From the NCBI RefSeq assembly GCF_001039355.2, contig NW_019775478.1, positions 188,910-252,909 on the forward strand: 64,000 nucleotides of DNA, written 5' to 3'. Under the pieces are notes generated by a model. It was given only the letters and a program-made list of their open reading frames with translations, was not told where the DNA came from and searched no databases. Made by a program: the position numbers and the translations under genes. Positions 20,580 through 30,975 of the stretch are shown one piece after another (positions within the stretch are counted from its first letter, which is position 1; the number at the start of each line of letters is the position of its first letter). This stretch comes from Lingula anatina. Lineage: Eukaryota > Brachiopoda > Lingulata > Lingulida > Lingulidae.

Positions 20580-21311
20580 NNNNNNNNNNNNNNNNNNNNN
20601 NNNNNNNNNNNNNNNNNNNNNNNNNNNNNNNNNNNNNNNNNNNNNNNNNNNNNNNNNNNNNNNNNNNNNNNNNNNNNNNNNNNNNNNNNNNNNNNNNNNN
20701 NNNNNNNNNNNNNNNNNNNNNNNNNNNNNNNNNNNNNNNNNNNNNNNNNNNNNNNNNNNNNNNNNNNNNNNNNNNNNNNNNNNNNNNNNNNNNNNNNNNN
20801 NNNNNNNNNNNNNNNNNNNNNNNNNNNNNNNNNNNNNNNNNNNNNNNNNNNNNNNNNNNNNNNNNNNNNNNNNNNNNNNNNNNNNNNNNNNNNNNNNNNN
20901 NNNNNNNNNNNNNNNNNNNNNNNNNNNNNNNNNNNNNNNNNNNNNNNNNNNNNNNNNNNNNNNNNNNNNNNNNNNNNNNNNNNNNNNNNNNNNNNNNNNN
21001 NNNNNNNNNNNNNNNNNNNNNNNNNNNNNNNNNNNNNNNNNNNNNNNNNNNNNNNNNNNNNNNNNNNNNNNNNNNNNNNNNNNNNNNNNNNNNNNNNNNN
21101 NNNNNNNNNNNNNNNNNNNNNNNNNNNNNNNNNNNNNNNNNNNNNNNNNNNNNNNNNNNNNNNNNNNNNNNNNNNNNNNNNNNNNNNNNNNNNNNNNNNN
21201 NNNNNNNNNNNNNNNNNNNNNNNNNNNNNNNNNNNNNNNNNNNNNNNNNNNNNNNNNNNNNNNNNNNNNNNNNNNNNNNNNNNNNNNNNNNNNNNNNNNN
21301 NNNNNNNNNNN
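20580..21311. other. Assembly gap (732 N)
   Basis: Run of N. Flanked on both sides by equivalent parts of the same repeat unit. Frames drawn across it are meaningless. Confidence 0.99.
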
Positions 21312-22464
21312 AAAAAAAATAAATGTCATGACCGCTAGCCTTTCTTTGATTTCACAGTATACAGAATGATGTATTAATTATTATAGTGTATTAAGTGTTG
21401 TATGAGTGGCGATTTATCGCTAGAATCATATAAAACTAAGAACGCTTAGTGTAAGCAAACAGTATGTAGTTTGCAGATCATTTGATATCGCCTACTGATC
21501 TGTAAAGGCCCAGTCTGCACCAAGTAATACAATAACGAGTGAATTCTTATCAATTAAGGTATACACCCAAGTATTGGTACAACACGACAGCTGACATCTC
21601 TTTAATTCATTTACGTTCATTCCAAAGACTCTAGTTTCTACATCAGTATTTTTGTGATCTGTGATTGATGTATTTTCAAACTACGAATGGGTTGTGTTCA
21701 TCGAATCAAAAACTGCTGATAGTGTGTGAGAAGCTTTTAGTAATATTTTAGCCGAAATCCAGCAATCCTACAAACAGATGCAGAAGCAGAATTTACAATT
21801 AGAACATTTCAGATATATTTGAAAGAAAAAAGGAAAATCCTTTTTCACAACAAAGATGGATAAAAAAATTGGCCATTGAACGGTTTAACAGAACATTGAA
21901 ATCTCGCATGGACAAATATTTCGCCGCCAACAGTACACTGGCATATTTATATGCACTCGACCAACTTTTAATAGGATAAAACATGGCTGAACACTAGAGC
22001 ATTGGAAAAGTACATCACCAATGGAAGCGTCAAAATGAAAATAAAAATTCGGACGAGGAATGGAAAAACCTTTACATGTGTATGAAATTTGAAAAAGCAA
22101 AGTTTAAATTCAAGGAGGGAGACACCGTAAAGCCTCGGTCACAACCGGCCGTAGGGGTTCTTACGAGCTGTTTGCGTCCAAATTTTTCTCAGAATCTCAC
22201 GTCCCACGCAAGTCCTTCTTACGAAATTTCGAGTTCGCAGACAGTCCATAAGCACGTACAGAGGATGTTGGACGTGTCCAAAAGATTCTACAAATAGCCT
22301 GTGAACAGCGAGACCGCAAGCGCTACTTGCTCCTTTCTCACGGAGTTAGCAAGAGAGACGCGCGTCTCAAGCAATGAAGAAGAGGCGCACGCCCTCACAA
22401 CTAACGAACAAAGTCGAGAGCACACCGGGAATGCGTAGCACGTGCGTCACCCCCACGCCTGGTG

Positions 22465-22471
22465 TATAAAA
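22465..22471 (+). promoter_or_regulatory. TATA box in the Harbinger-like element
   Basis: TATAAAA within GGTGTATAAAAGGCGTG, in a locally GC-rich stretch (CACGTGCGTCACCCCCACGCC upstream, with a CACGTG E-box). An ATG follows 34 bases after the box, too near for a normal leader but compatible with a start at about +5 to +10. The same arrangement is in the other copy at 20515-20521. Confidence 0.55.
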
Positions 22472-22504
22472 GGCGTGCTCACGACGCGCACTCGTGTCTT
22501 TACA

Positions 22505-22612
22505 ATGAACGTCGACTGTGTAACGTGTACAACAATTTTCAAAATTTTCAAATTTTTGCTCAATTTAGTTTCTAATATGCCTCCGGAAGGCAAGAGAAAG
22601 AAGCTTTCATAG
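22505..22612 (+). CDS. Small frame downstream of TATA box (35 aa)
   Basis: ATG 22505 to TAG 22612 encodes a 35-residue peptide ending MPPEGKRKKLS. A second in-frame ATG starts MPPEGKRKK, which has a better chance of being the original start of a basic DNA-binding protein, now cut short; downstream DNA keeps Glu/Lys-rich and Pro/Arg-rich codon runs. I do not recognise the protein. Likely a decayed first exon of the autonomous element. Confidence 0.3.
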   Translation: MNVDCVTCTTIFKIFKFLLNLVSNMPPEGKRKKLS

Positions 22613-23729
22613 TAGAAAAAAGGGAGGAGGAAGAAGAAATAAGAGAAGAACAGGAAGCAAAACTGACGTACGCCGTCAGTACGTCACCACAGATGTGTGA
22701 GGCAAGTGTGAAGCAAAACTGACGCAAAAGGGCACTACTTTCGCCGTGCGTTACATTCCCTTCGTTAGTGGTGAGTGTGTGCCACGTACACAGGAAGCAA
22801 GACAAACTCAAGAAATGAGTGCAATTTCCACGGCCATTGCTCCTTGCAATTAGCATCCCTGCTTGAAAGGACATCTCATGTGGCCCTTGCGACTCGCAAG
22901 GCAGACTTTCCTCCACCTCTACGACCTCCACGGCCTCCGCAACACCCAAAATCGCAGGGGACGTAAGATCCTGAAATTCGTACGTCCGGTTGTGACCGAG
23001 GCTTAAGATTGAGCAAACATTTTTAAACTCCCTGTGACAAAAGCCTCGAGCAGGGTTGGGTGCAGGAGTTGTTCATGATAACGCAACGTTATGTCAATGA
23101 GAGAGAAGCTGCACAGAGAGTTCTACAAAACCTACAAAGACGACCACGTGATGCAGTCCGTGGATGCACTCATACTTTATAAAATCATCCAGATGCGATG
23201 TGTGAAGCTTTCATGCCGTTTAATAAGACCATCCTGGCTAAAGCGTCCACAAGGTACGAGTTGGGAAGATTTGGGCGATAGCGCTGGAAAAATGAATGGA
23301 ATTAGAATCCCATCAATATTCTGAAGACCCTTGTACCGTAGTCGCTGATAATAATTTGTACGATGCGGAATATATACGTTACTTCACAGGAATTAATACC
23401 AAGGTTAACGAGAGTAACTATGACGTTGGCTAGATGTACTCTCACTCAAAGGTGACAAGGCACAAATTCCTTCCGGCGCCAAGTTATGTTGGTCACTTTG
23501 AGGCATAAAGAGAATATATAGAATATATTACCAACTTTCCAACCCTGCTAGCTTTGGAAGAGCGTCGAAAATAAATGGAGAAGCGCAAAAGGTTTTTTTT
23601 TTTTTTATTTACCCGTAAGCAACTTGAAGAGTTCTTGACAAGACAATATACAAATACACTAAATGCTTAAGTCAGAAAAAGATTCCATACATATCGTTAT
23701 ATTGTTGGCCATGTAGATCAGCAACGGCA

Positions 23730-24763
23730 AGCGGATTTAGCTGACTTCAGAAAAATATCAGAATATAATAAAGGAATGAAAATTTTGTTAACTGTGATTG
23801 ATGTATTTTCAAAGTATGCATAGGTTGTGGCCATCAAACCAACAACTGCTGATAGTGTGTAAGAAGCATTTAGTAATATTTTAGCCGAAGGTGAAAATCC
23901 GGTAATCCTACAATCAAATGCAGGAACAGAATTTACAAAAAGAAAAATTCAGGCATACCTGAAAGAACAAGGAATAGCCTTTTTCACAAAGAAGTTGGAA
24001 CAAAATTTTCGGCCGTCCAACGGTTTAAAAGATCCTTGAGATCTTGCATGGACAAATATTTCGCCGCCAACAGTACACTGGCATATTTATATGCACTCGA
24101 CCAACTTTTAATGGGATAAAACATGGCTGAACACTAGAGCATTGGTACAGTACATCACCAATGGAAGCGTCAAAATGAAAATAAAAATTCGGACGAGGAA
24201 TGGAAAAACCTTTACAGTAGTATGACATTTGAAAAGGCAAAATTTAAATTCAAGGTGGGAGACACCGTAAGGTTGAGAAGCATAAAACTCCCTGTGACAA
24301 AAGCCTCCAGCAGGGTTGGGTGCAGGAGTTGTTTACAATAACGCAACATGTCAATGAGAGAGAAGCTGCAGACAGAGTTTTACAAAACCCACAAAGACGA
24401 CCACGTGATGCAGTCCGTCGATACATTCATACTATGTGTGATCATCCAGCAGCTATGTGTGAAGCTTTCATGCCGTTTAATAAGATAATCTTGGTTATAG
24501 CATCCACGAGTTAAGAACATTTGACCCGCAGCGCTAGAAAAAGTTAGAATGAGAATCTCAATCTCAAAATTCTAAAGATCCTCGTAATGTAATCGCTGGT
24601 AATAATTTGTATGTCGCTGAATATATACGTTACTTGACAGGAATTAATACCACGGTTACCGAGAGTAACTATGATGTTAGCTAGATGTACTCTCACTCAA
24701 AGGTGACGAGATGCAAATTTCTTCTGGCCCCAAGACATTTAAGTCACTTTGAGACTTAAATAG
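23730..24763 (+). pseudogene. Polinton/Maverick-type integrase relic, copy 3 (no insertion)
   Basis: The best-kept copy. Frames at 23775-24250 give VIDVFSKYA (first catalytic D region), ADSV-EAFSNILAEG, QSNAGTEF (position of the second catalytic D, here changed to N), and KIQAYLKEQGIAFFT; then TVHWHIYM and KFKVGDTVR. After it, GWVQELFTI follows in another frame. This order is that of retroviral-type integrases of Polintons/Mavericks. In-frame stops (for example after KYA) and frameshifts show it is inactive. The frame reads directly through the TAA site where copies 1 and 2 hold the insertion. A single N follows at 24764. Confidence 0.65.
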
Positions 24764-24964
24764 NTTTAATAACATTATTTCAACATCAAAATTATCCACA
24801 AATAATTGAACAAATCGTAAAATGTGTCCAATAGACTTAAATAAAAATAGTTTCAACACAAACAATTTAACATCTTCCCAGTGCTTAGTATCCTCACTAC
24901 AAGGATGACTTGTCACGATTTAATTACGTTGTATTGTAAGTGGCAAACAAAAGACAAAGGAACC

Positions 24965-25980
24965 ACAAATTCGGTTGCAAATCAGTTGCAAAGCAGTCGG
25001 CGACCTGTTAGCAACCGGTTGGATACTACAAGTAGGTTTTTCGGTCGCCAGGAGGTTATCGGTGCTGCACCGAAAACCGGCGCAACCGGATATTAACCCA
25101 GCGTTCATTTGGAAACCACTTTGCGAGTTGTTGCAACCGGTCGCCGACCTTTTTGCAATCGGTGACAGTTGCAAGTCGCAAAGAGGTTTTTTGTTCAGTG
25201 TGACCGTAACTGCACAGGCCTTGCGACCTCAAAGAGACCAAGTATTTGAACAAGAAAATATTAAAGAGTATTATGAGATTAATAAGGATTAAAACATTTG
25301 CAAGTTTATGTTTTTATTGCAGCACTGGTTTCGTTAGGTGAGGGTGTAGTCTTTTCAAAAGTTCACAAAACATTGTTCATTCTATTTTTAGGAATGAAAT
25401 GAAAACTTCCTGATTTTCCAGTCAAAGTTCTTTCATCAAATTTTTGTAATCGCCTTACGGGGGGCGTCTTGCAATCCACGGGTTCACTCAGTATTTTCGA
25501 GTTTTTTTTTACTCGTTTTACTTCTTAGGTAAACAAAGTCAATGATTATAGCACTCCCGTCTTTTTGAAAAGGAGTCGCTTTACTACAACATTTTTGTCT
25601 TTTGAGAGGGGAATTTATGGGAAAGCAGCTACTGTCACAAGTTAGCAGCATATATGTTCTGTGCGACCTTGCTGCTACCAGTTGACAAGCTATTGATACA
25701 GTCCTGCAACCGGTCTTCGGTCACCGAGTGATTGCAGACAGGTTGTGTATCGCTCGGCAAACAGCGTGCGACTGGTAACCTATAACTTGAAGATGGTCTA
25801 TAAGAGGTTGCAGATACCATACTGCAACCTTGTTGCAACCGGTTTGCGACTGCTTGCCGATCAAAATTGGCCACAGCTTCTTAATTAGCTTGCAAAGTGA
25901 TCGCAAGCGACCGCCAGATTTTGTGGTTGCAAAAAGGTTGCAAAAAGGTCGCAAGCGCAGTGTGACCCGGCCTTAAACTA
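24965..25980. mobile_element. MITE-like region rich in GTTGCAACCGGT motifs
   Basis: 24968-25245 and 25640-25975 are packed with direct and inverted GTTGC, GCAACC and CGACC motifs. The right end reads GCAGTGTGACCCGGCC-TTAA. A similar start (CCTGGTTCACACTGTGCTTG) is at 39557. No coding capacity recognised; probably one or two non-autonomous TIR elements. Confidence 0.5.
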
Positions 25981-26089
25981 GCCCGGCCAGTATAAAATAA
26001 ATTCGGATGATGATGATGATTTACGTTGACCATCTATCTGAGCACTTCTCACCTGCGCATTATCTCTTTCATCTTAATAATAATATAAT

Positions 26090-27935
26090 AATATATTTAT
26101 TTAAAGTCTAAAATCCATAAAATATGTTCTGTAGACTTTACAAACTAAAAACTAAAAACAAAGTTTAAAAGAAGAATCGACTTTACAAAATTGTGACCTA
26201 AGAGTCTGAGTTAAGATAAAGATGTCCAGTTAATGTTTTCGAGTTATAAAATGTTCTTTAATAAAATTTGTTAAAAAGGTATGTTTTAAAGCTTTTTAAA
26301 TATTCCACTGAGCTAATGCTTGTCAAGTCCACAGGTAATTTATTCCACTCATGTACTGCTGCGTACTGGAATGATTTTTCGCCAAAAGATTTTAGTCTTG
26401 CGTTCTGTGGTTTTAGTAATAATTGATCCTTAGATCTTAAGGTACGATTTGGTGTGTAATGAGATACAAGTTCACAAATACAATCTGGTGCAAGTCCATA
26501 AAAAGCCGCATGAGCGTGGGTTAAACGTTTGAATAAGATTTACAGGTAGCCAGTGAAATTGCTTTAATATCGGTGTCATGTGACTCTCCATAGAAGTTCG
26601 GGTAAGAAGACGTGCTGATATATTTGAATGCGTTGGACTTTCTTTGTTTTTTCTATGCCGCATCCATAGAGCAAGGAGTTACAGTAATCAAGCCTTGATG
26701 TTACTAGGGCATGAATGACCGTGGCAGTAGCAGAATCTGTTAAATTATTTCGTAGGGAACTGATGTTTCTTATGTGATACAAACAAGTTTTTTTCACATT
26801 GGCTATCTGCTTGTCTATGTTTAAAGTAGTATCAAAATACACCCCCAGGTTTTTTGCATGAGGATAAACCCCAACTATTACAGATTCAATTTGTAGAGAT
26901 AGTTCTTCAGCTAAGTGTTTTGAGTGTGGTCGAGAGATGACCATGAATTCTGTTTTTTCATCATTTAATTTTAGTTTACTTTTGATCATCCATTCTCGCA
27001 AATCTGAAATGGCACAGGTCATTCTAGTTATTGCATCTCCAGGCTTAAGAATATCACAGTTAGGGTACAATTGGGTGTCGTCTGCATATATATGATAGCC
27101 AATTTGATGATATCGTAGTATAGTACCCAAGGGTAGTGTGTAAATGCAAAATTTAATTGGTCCAACAACGCTGCCCTGTGGAACACCAAAAATCATTCGC
27201 TCAAGATCTGAAAGTACACCGTTGATGGATATCTGCTGTGTTCTACCAGTGAGAAAGGACCGTAGAAGAGACAAAGCCTTGTCCTTAATTCCAGCTGATT
27301 TCTCAAAAAATGATAGAAGAGTGGCATGGTCGACTGTATCAAATGCTGCTGAAAGATCTAATAGCACTAGTTAGACTGCAGAATGATTGTCAACACTAGT
27401 CAGAAGGTCATTTTTTTATTCTCAGAAGAGCAAGCTAAGTGTTATGTTTTGCGTTATGAGCAGATTGCATTTTTCCACTAAATTGTTCTGTTTCAGATGC
27501 TCAAAAAGCCTCGTTGCCATGACTCTTTCTACCAGCTTTTAAAAGAAAGATATATTACTCACAGGTCTATAATGATTAAAGACATTATGATCCAAGTTAT
27601 TCTTTTTCAGAAGAGGTTTGATTACTGCACTTTTGAATGAGTCTGGAGATATTCCCTTTCTTAAGCATAAGTTCACCAGTTATGTGATAGGATTTATGAC
27701 AGTTGGTAAAATCTGGGTCAGCAATGTTGTTGGGATGGGGTCTAAAGAACATGATGTCTTTTTTGAACTCGTAATGATTTTTGAGACTTCTGTTACAGTT
27801 GTCACACTGAACGCGGAGAGAGTGGATACTGGCCTCGGTAGAAGTTCGGTTATAGGTGGATGTGATCCGGTGGATCCGGATAGGAGAGCAAATGTGTATG
27901 AGGCCCTGAAAATGACAGAATTTGTTTAACAAACA
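26090..27935 (-). mobile_element. Non-LTR retrotransposon (CR1/L2-like), decayed
   Basis: On the minus strand, fragments of an ORF2 protein run from about 27930 to 26160 with frameshifts: a KPLLKK...HYRPVSN block near 27600-27520, the RT core in frame 26576-27367, and the tail PVDL-SSVEYFK-FKTYLFNK near 26340-26270. The 3' end is an ATA-rich run at 26078-26095. The 5' end (EN domain) is absent, as expected for a 5'-truncated LINE. Confidence 0.8.
26576..27367 (-). pseudogene. LINE reverse transcriptase fragment
   Basis: 263 residues containing LLDLSAAFDTVDH (RT motif A), GVPQGSVVGP (motif B), YADDTQLY (motif C, catalytic DD) and the following LKLNDEKTEFM block. These are the core RT motifs of CR1/L2-clade LINEs. 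The frame is broken before and after, and the real C-terminal region continues in other frames, so no functional protein is expected. Confidence 0.8.
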
Positions 27936-28013
27936 AATCCAGTTAAGTGACCAATTTACATGAAATTTTCATGAGGCCCTGAAAAGGTCAGAGTCTGATT
28001 AAGAAAAGTGAAA

Positions 28014-28603
28014 AGGGGGGGGGGGGTTAGTTCAACTTACTGAGAGAAATTCTATCTGATGGGTCCATGCTTATTAGGCTCAAGTTTGTATTGCCCCATG
28101 TCCGAAAGGTGTGCTCCAACCCGAGTGGCATTCAGCAAACAAAGTGAAAAATGATATTATTATTACTATTATCATTATTATTGTTATAATTATAAGAACC
28201 AAACCCTCGATGATTGAGGAAACTAGTGAATGAAATGCCCTCTTAAGATGCTTGCCCGGTTGCCAGGGATGAACATCTGGAATTATGTCAGACTCCTGTC
28301 TTCGTTCTTAAGACTGTATGTTATCATGGGGTAAACTTTACATGAAGGTTTGAATCATGGTCTTATATACTACCGAGGAGACTGAATTTCCAAGATGAAG
28401 CAATTTATTTTGTTTTTGGAGGATTTCTTTATTTACACTCAAATATACGGCAAGTTGTCATGTTAGCCTCTAAAATAACCGATGCCCAAGATCATTATTA
28501 AATTGACGTATATTATAAAATGCGTTCTTCTATTTCAACCACTGGTCCTAAAAACATTACGATTTTAAAAGCATGTCTAAGCTAGTGTGCATTTTTGAAA
28601 CTC

Positions 28604-28678
<75 letters not shown>

Positions 28679-29819
28679 GTTTTATCTTGTTGTGAGTTCA
28701 GATGTATTACTTAATAGTCGCCACTGAATTGTTGAATGATTAAAGTAATTCAGTCTATTTCGCCAGTAACTCGTAATTCCAGTGTATTTGTTCATCTTTA
28801 TAGCTCGTATTTATCTTTAGAGAACTACTACTAGGCGGCTGTCAGCCTTTATCACTATCATAACAGGTGGCCAGGATGTATTTGCTATGGTGAGGGCATA
28901 ATTACCCTCAGCAGTAGGGTCAGGGATTGTAAGCCTCTATCAACTGCTTAATTAAGGGACCAGCCTCAGTTAATAGGCCATAGAAGGGCCATAAAGCTCG
29001 GTTGTAATTTTAATTTTAACCAGAGAACAGGAGACTTTTCATGGAGCCTTGTTACTTGAAAATGGGTCAGGAATACAAGACATGTTTTTACGATTAACTA
29101 GGGTGGGAAAGTTTTGCAATATCCTACTGAAAGCTGAAAGAGTGAAGTCCTAAGAAAATGAACAGAGGTCATTGAATATGATAAAAATGAAGGCAATGTG
29201 CTTCAATAAGTATTGAAATCTTCCATATCTGGGGGACTTGTAATACCCATGCAAAATTATCCTGCTTACTGAAAAGTGAAAAGCTAATAACTATTTACTT
29301 CTCTGACTAACTTAAGATGCTCTATCAGTTGTAATGCCCTAAGTAAGTGAACCCAAGTAGTAGAGATGTGTGAAGGGTGGGGGTTGATATAAGACCACAA
29401 ATTTTCTTCAGAAGACTTAAAGACAGAGCTATAAATGTGAAACTCAATGATATGTAAGCAGTAGGTGTAAATGGTAACTTCAGTGATAACAAAAACGAAT
29501 AGTTGATGAGGCAAGGAGGGTTGATTTTTGGATTGAGCTGGTTTATAATGATGTGCAGGTCAGACTGAGCAAGATACTCTACTTTGCTAAGGTATCTACC
29601 CTGAACAGTGAAACGTCTGACGAGGAATATGATAGAAGTGGGAAACTAATAGTAGGTAACTGAATCGGCATAATGTGATATCCAATAAATTTCGGGACAT
29701 TGCGTCCGCCTATGTCTTCAGGTGACTGGAGATTCTACACGCAAGGACCCTTAATTTCTTTGTGCAGTCGCAGTGACCGCTATCGGAGCAAACAAGCAAC
29801 TCCTGGATAAAGAACGTTT
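28014..29819. other. Non-coding stretch upstream of PARP-caspase gene
   Basis: Contains a G run (28014-28026), an ATT trinucleotide run (28155-28175) and a long (TA)n tract (28605-28675). I looked here for upstream exons or a promoter of the PARP-caspase gene and could not identify any with confidence. Confidence 0.5.
28605..28675. repeat. (TA)n microsatellite
   Basis: About 35 TA units. Confidence 0.9.
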
Positions 29820-30200
29820 TGTCAACTGCAACTGCTAAATAGCTACGTTTTTTAGAGTTTGGGTGGGGATATCATTCCACGCAGTGATATTTGCCTTTCG
29901 CAGTTCATCACTATTTACCGGCCGATGACCATAGCTATTAATTCTGTGAGTTACTTTTGCCCAAAGTTTTTCAATTGGGTTCATATCTGGAGAGTTTGCA
30001 GGTTAGGGCAGTTGCTGAACCCATTGGTTTTGAAGAAAAACAGCGATTCTGCGGCCTCGATGTGGGGTTGCGCAGTCGTCTTGATACAAAAAGTTGTTCC
30101 TTAAGATGACTCTTACCAATCGAAGCATTGTTTGCTGTAGAATGTCTCTGTAGGAAGCCTTGATGAGGTTGCCTCCTAGAAAAACCAACTGGTTCTGGGC
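29820..30200 (-). pseudogene. Tc1-like transposase C-terminal relic
   Basis: On the minus strand: RVILRNNFLYQDDCATPHR (equivalent of the QDNAPCHRA block with the second catalytic D), a stop, then SPDMNPIEKLWAKVTHRI (equivalent of SPDLNPIENLW with the third acidic residue) and a WNDIPTQTLKNV tail. This is the C-terminal half of a Tc1/mariner transposase. A stop codon divides it and the N-terminal DNA-binding half is missing. It lies just upstream of the first recognised PARP-caspase exon, possibly in its intron. Confidence 0.8.
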
Positions 30201-30372
30201 ACCGACATGTCTAGTCTAGGGGAAGATAGAAGAAATTACTCATGTATGTACTTAAGGACGCGCGAACAGACTGGATATAATAAGATCCTCGATTCTTGTC
30301 CTTAAAGTGCGGGAATAATGATATTAATATGTCGTTACTTAAATATAACTTTTTGTTGTCTTTATTTGACAG

Positions 30373-30975
30373 GTTCCACTGCCCAGAATCACCAAAACGC
30401 CCCACCGTCTGGCATTTTACCTGATCTGCTCTCTAGTCAGTTAAACATTTCACGAACCAAGATATCCAAATACGACGAATTTGCACAATGTTTGGCAAAT
30501 TCACCCCAACGTGCGTACTATACAGTGGGTGTGAACAACAGCATTTTCTACTCCGTGACGAACCTAGTCCAAGGAACGTGGGAAACCAAAAAGACGGGTC
30601 GTGGGCGAGACACACGAAACCTTGACCACGCCCATATTGTGGTAAAGAAAGTCGAGGTCATCGTGAACCAACGTTTGAAAGAGCGTTATGAGACTACCAA
30701 GGATCAGCACCACATACGTCAAACACAGAGCCGTTTGAAACCTTATTATTACGTGGATCCTACGAAGAAAAAGCCCATGACCGCCGAGATAGATTCCCCT
30801 GTATTGAATACACTAAATGAGGACATCAATGAACATTACCTATTTCATGGAACAAAGAGTGCATATATACCATCTATTTGCACAATGGGGCCAGATCTCA
30901 GGATCGCTGGAAGAGGAATGTTTGGTCGAGCAATTTATTTTTCAGAGAGCGCCACCAAAGCGGATCAGTACGCAG
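30373..30975 (+). CDS. PARP-caspase exon: PARP N-terminal part
   Basis: Acceptor TTTATTTGACAG, donor GCAG|GTACGT. 201 codons; enters and leaves in phase 1. Carries a ~75-residue leader region of unknown fold, then the start of the ART domain with the catalytic His and Tyr. The open frame extends upstream to an ATG at 30318, but the strong acceptor and incoming phase favour splicing at 30373. Confidence 0.8.

Larger units (their letters stand above)
22131..23003 (+). mobile_element. Harbinger-like non-autonomous TIR element
   Basis: 873 bp. Left end AGCCTCGGTCACAACCGG, right end the near-exact inverse CCGGTTGTGACCGAGGCT. TAA lies directly outside both ends (22128-22130 and 23004-23006), and the related unit at 24230-24290 shows the uninterrupted site with a single TAA. 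A 3-bp TWA duplication is the signature of PIF/Harbinger. It has a strong TATA box and a 35-codon frame but no transposase, so it would need one in trans. Confidence 0.8.
21312..23515 (+). pseudogene. Integrase-relic unit, copy 2 (split by insertion)
   Basis: Second copy of the unit. 21700-22130 carries the decayed Polinton-type integrase up to GDTV, and 23004-23330 carries the continuation seen intact in copy 3 (CTCCCTGTGACAAAAGCCTC, then GGGTTGGGTGCAGGAGTTGTT). Between them sits an 873-bp TIR insertion. The tail up to 23515 (GTTAC-CAGGAATTAATACCA, TGTACTCTCACTCAAAGGTG) matches copy 3 to 24763. Stops and shifts throughout; dead. Confidence 0.65.

Noticed and set aside
20482-21369. Three frames of about 280-295 residues across 20580-21311
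   Set aside because: Almost entirely N; the frames exist only because N contains no stop.
30318-30372. ATG at 30318 as start of the PARP-caspase protein, with a hydrophobic leader
   Set aside because: A strong acceptor (pyrimidine tract and CAG) at 30372 and consistent phase-1 introns indicate this is intron; a signal peptide would also be odd for a PARP.
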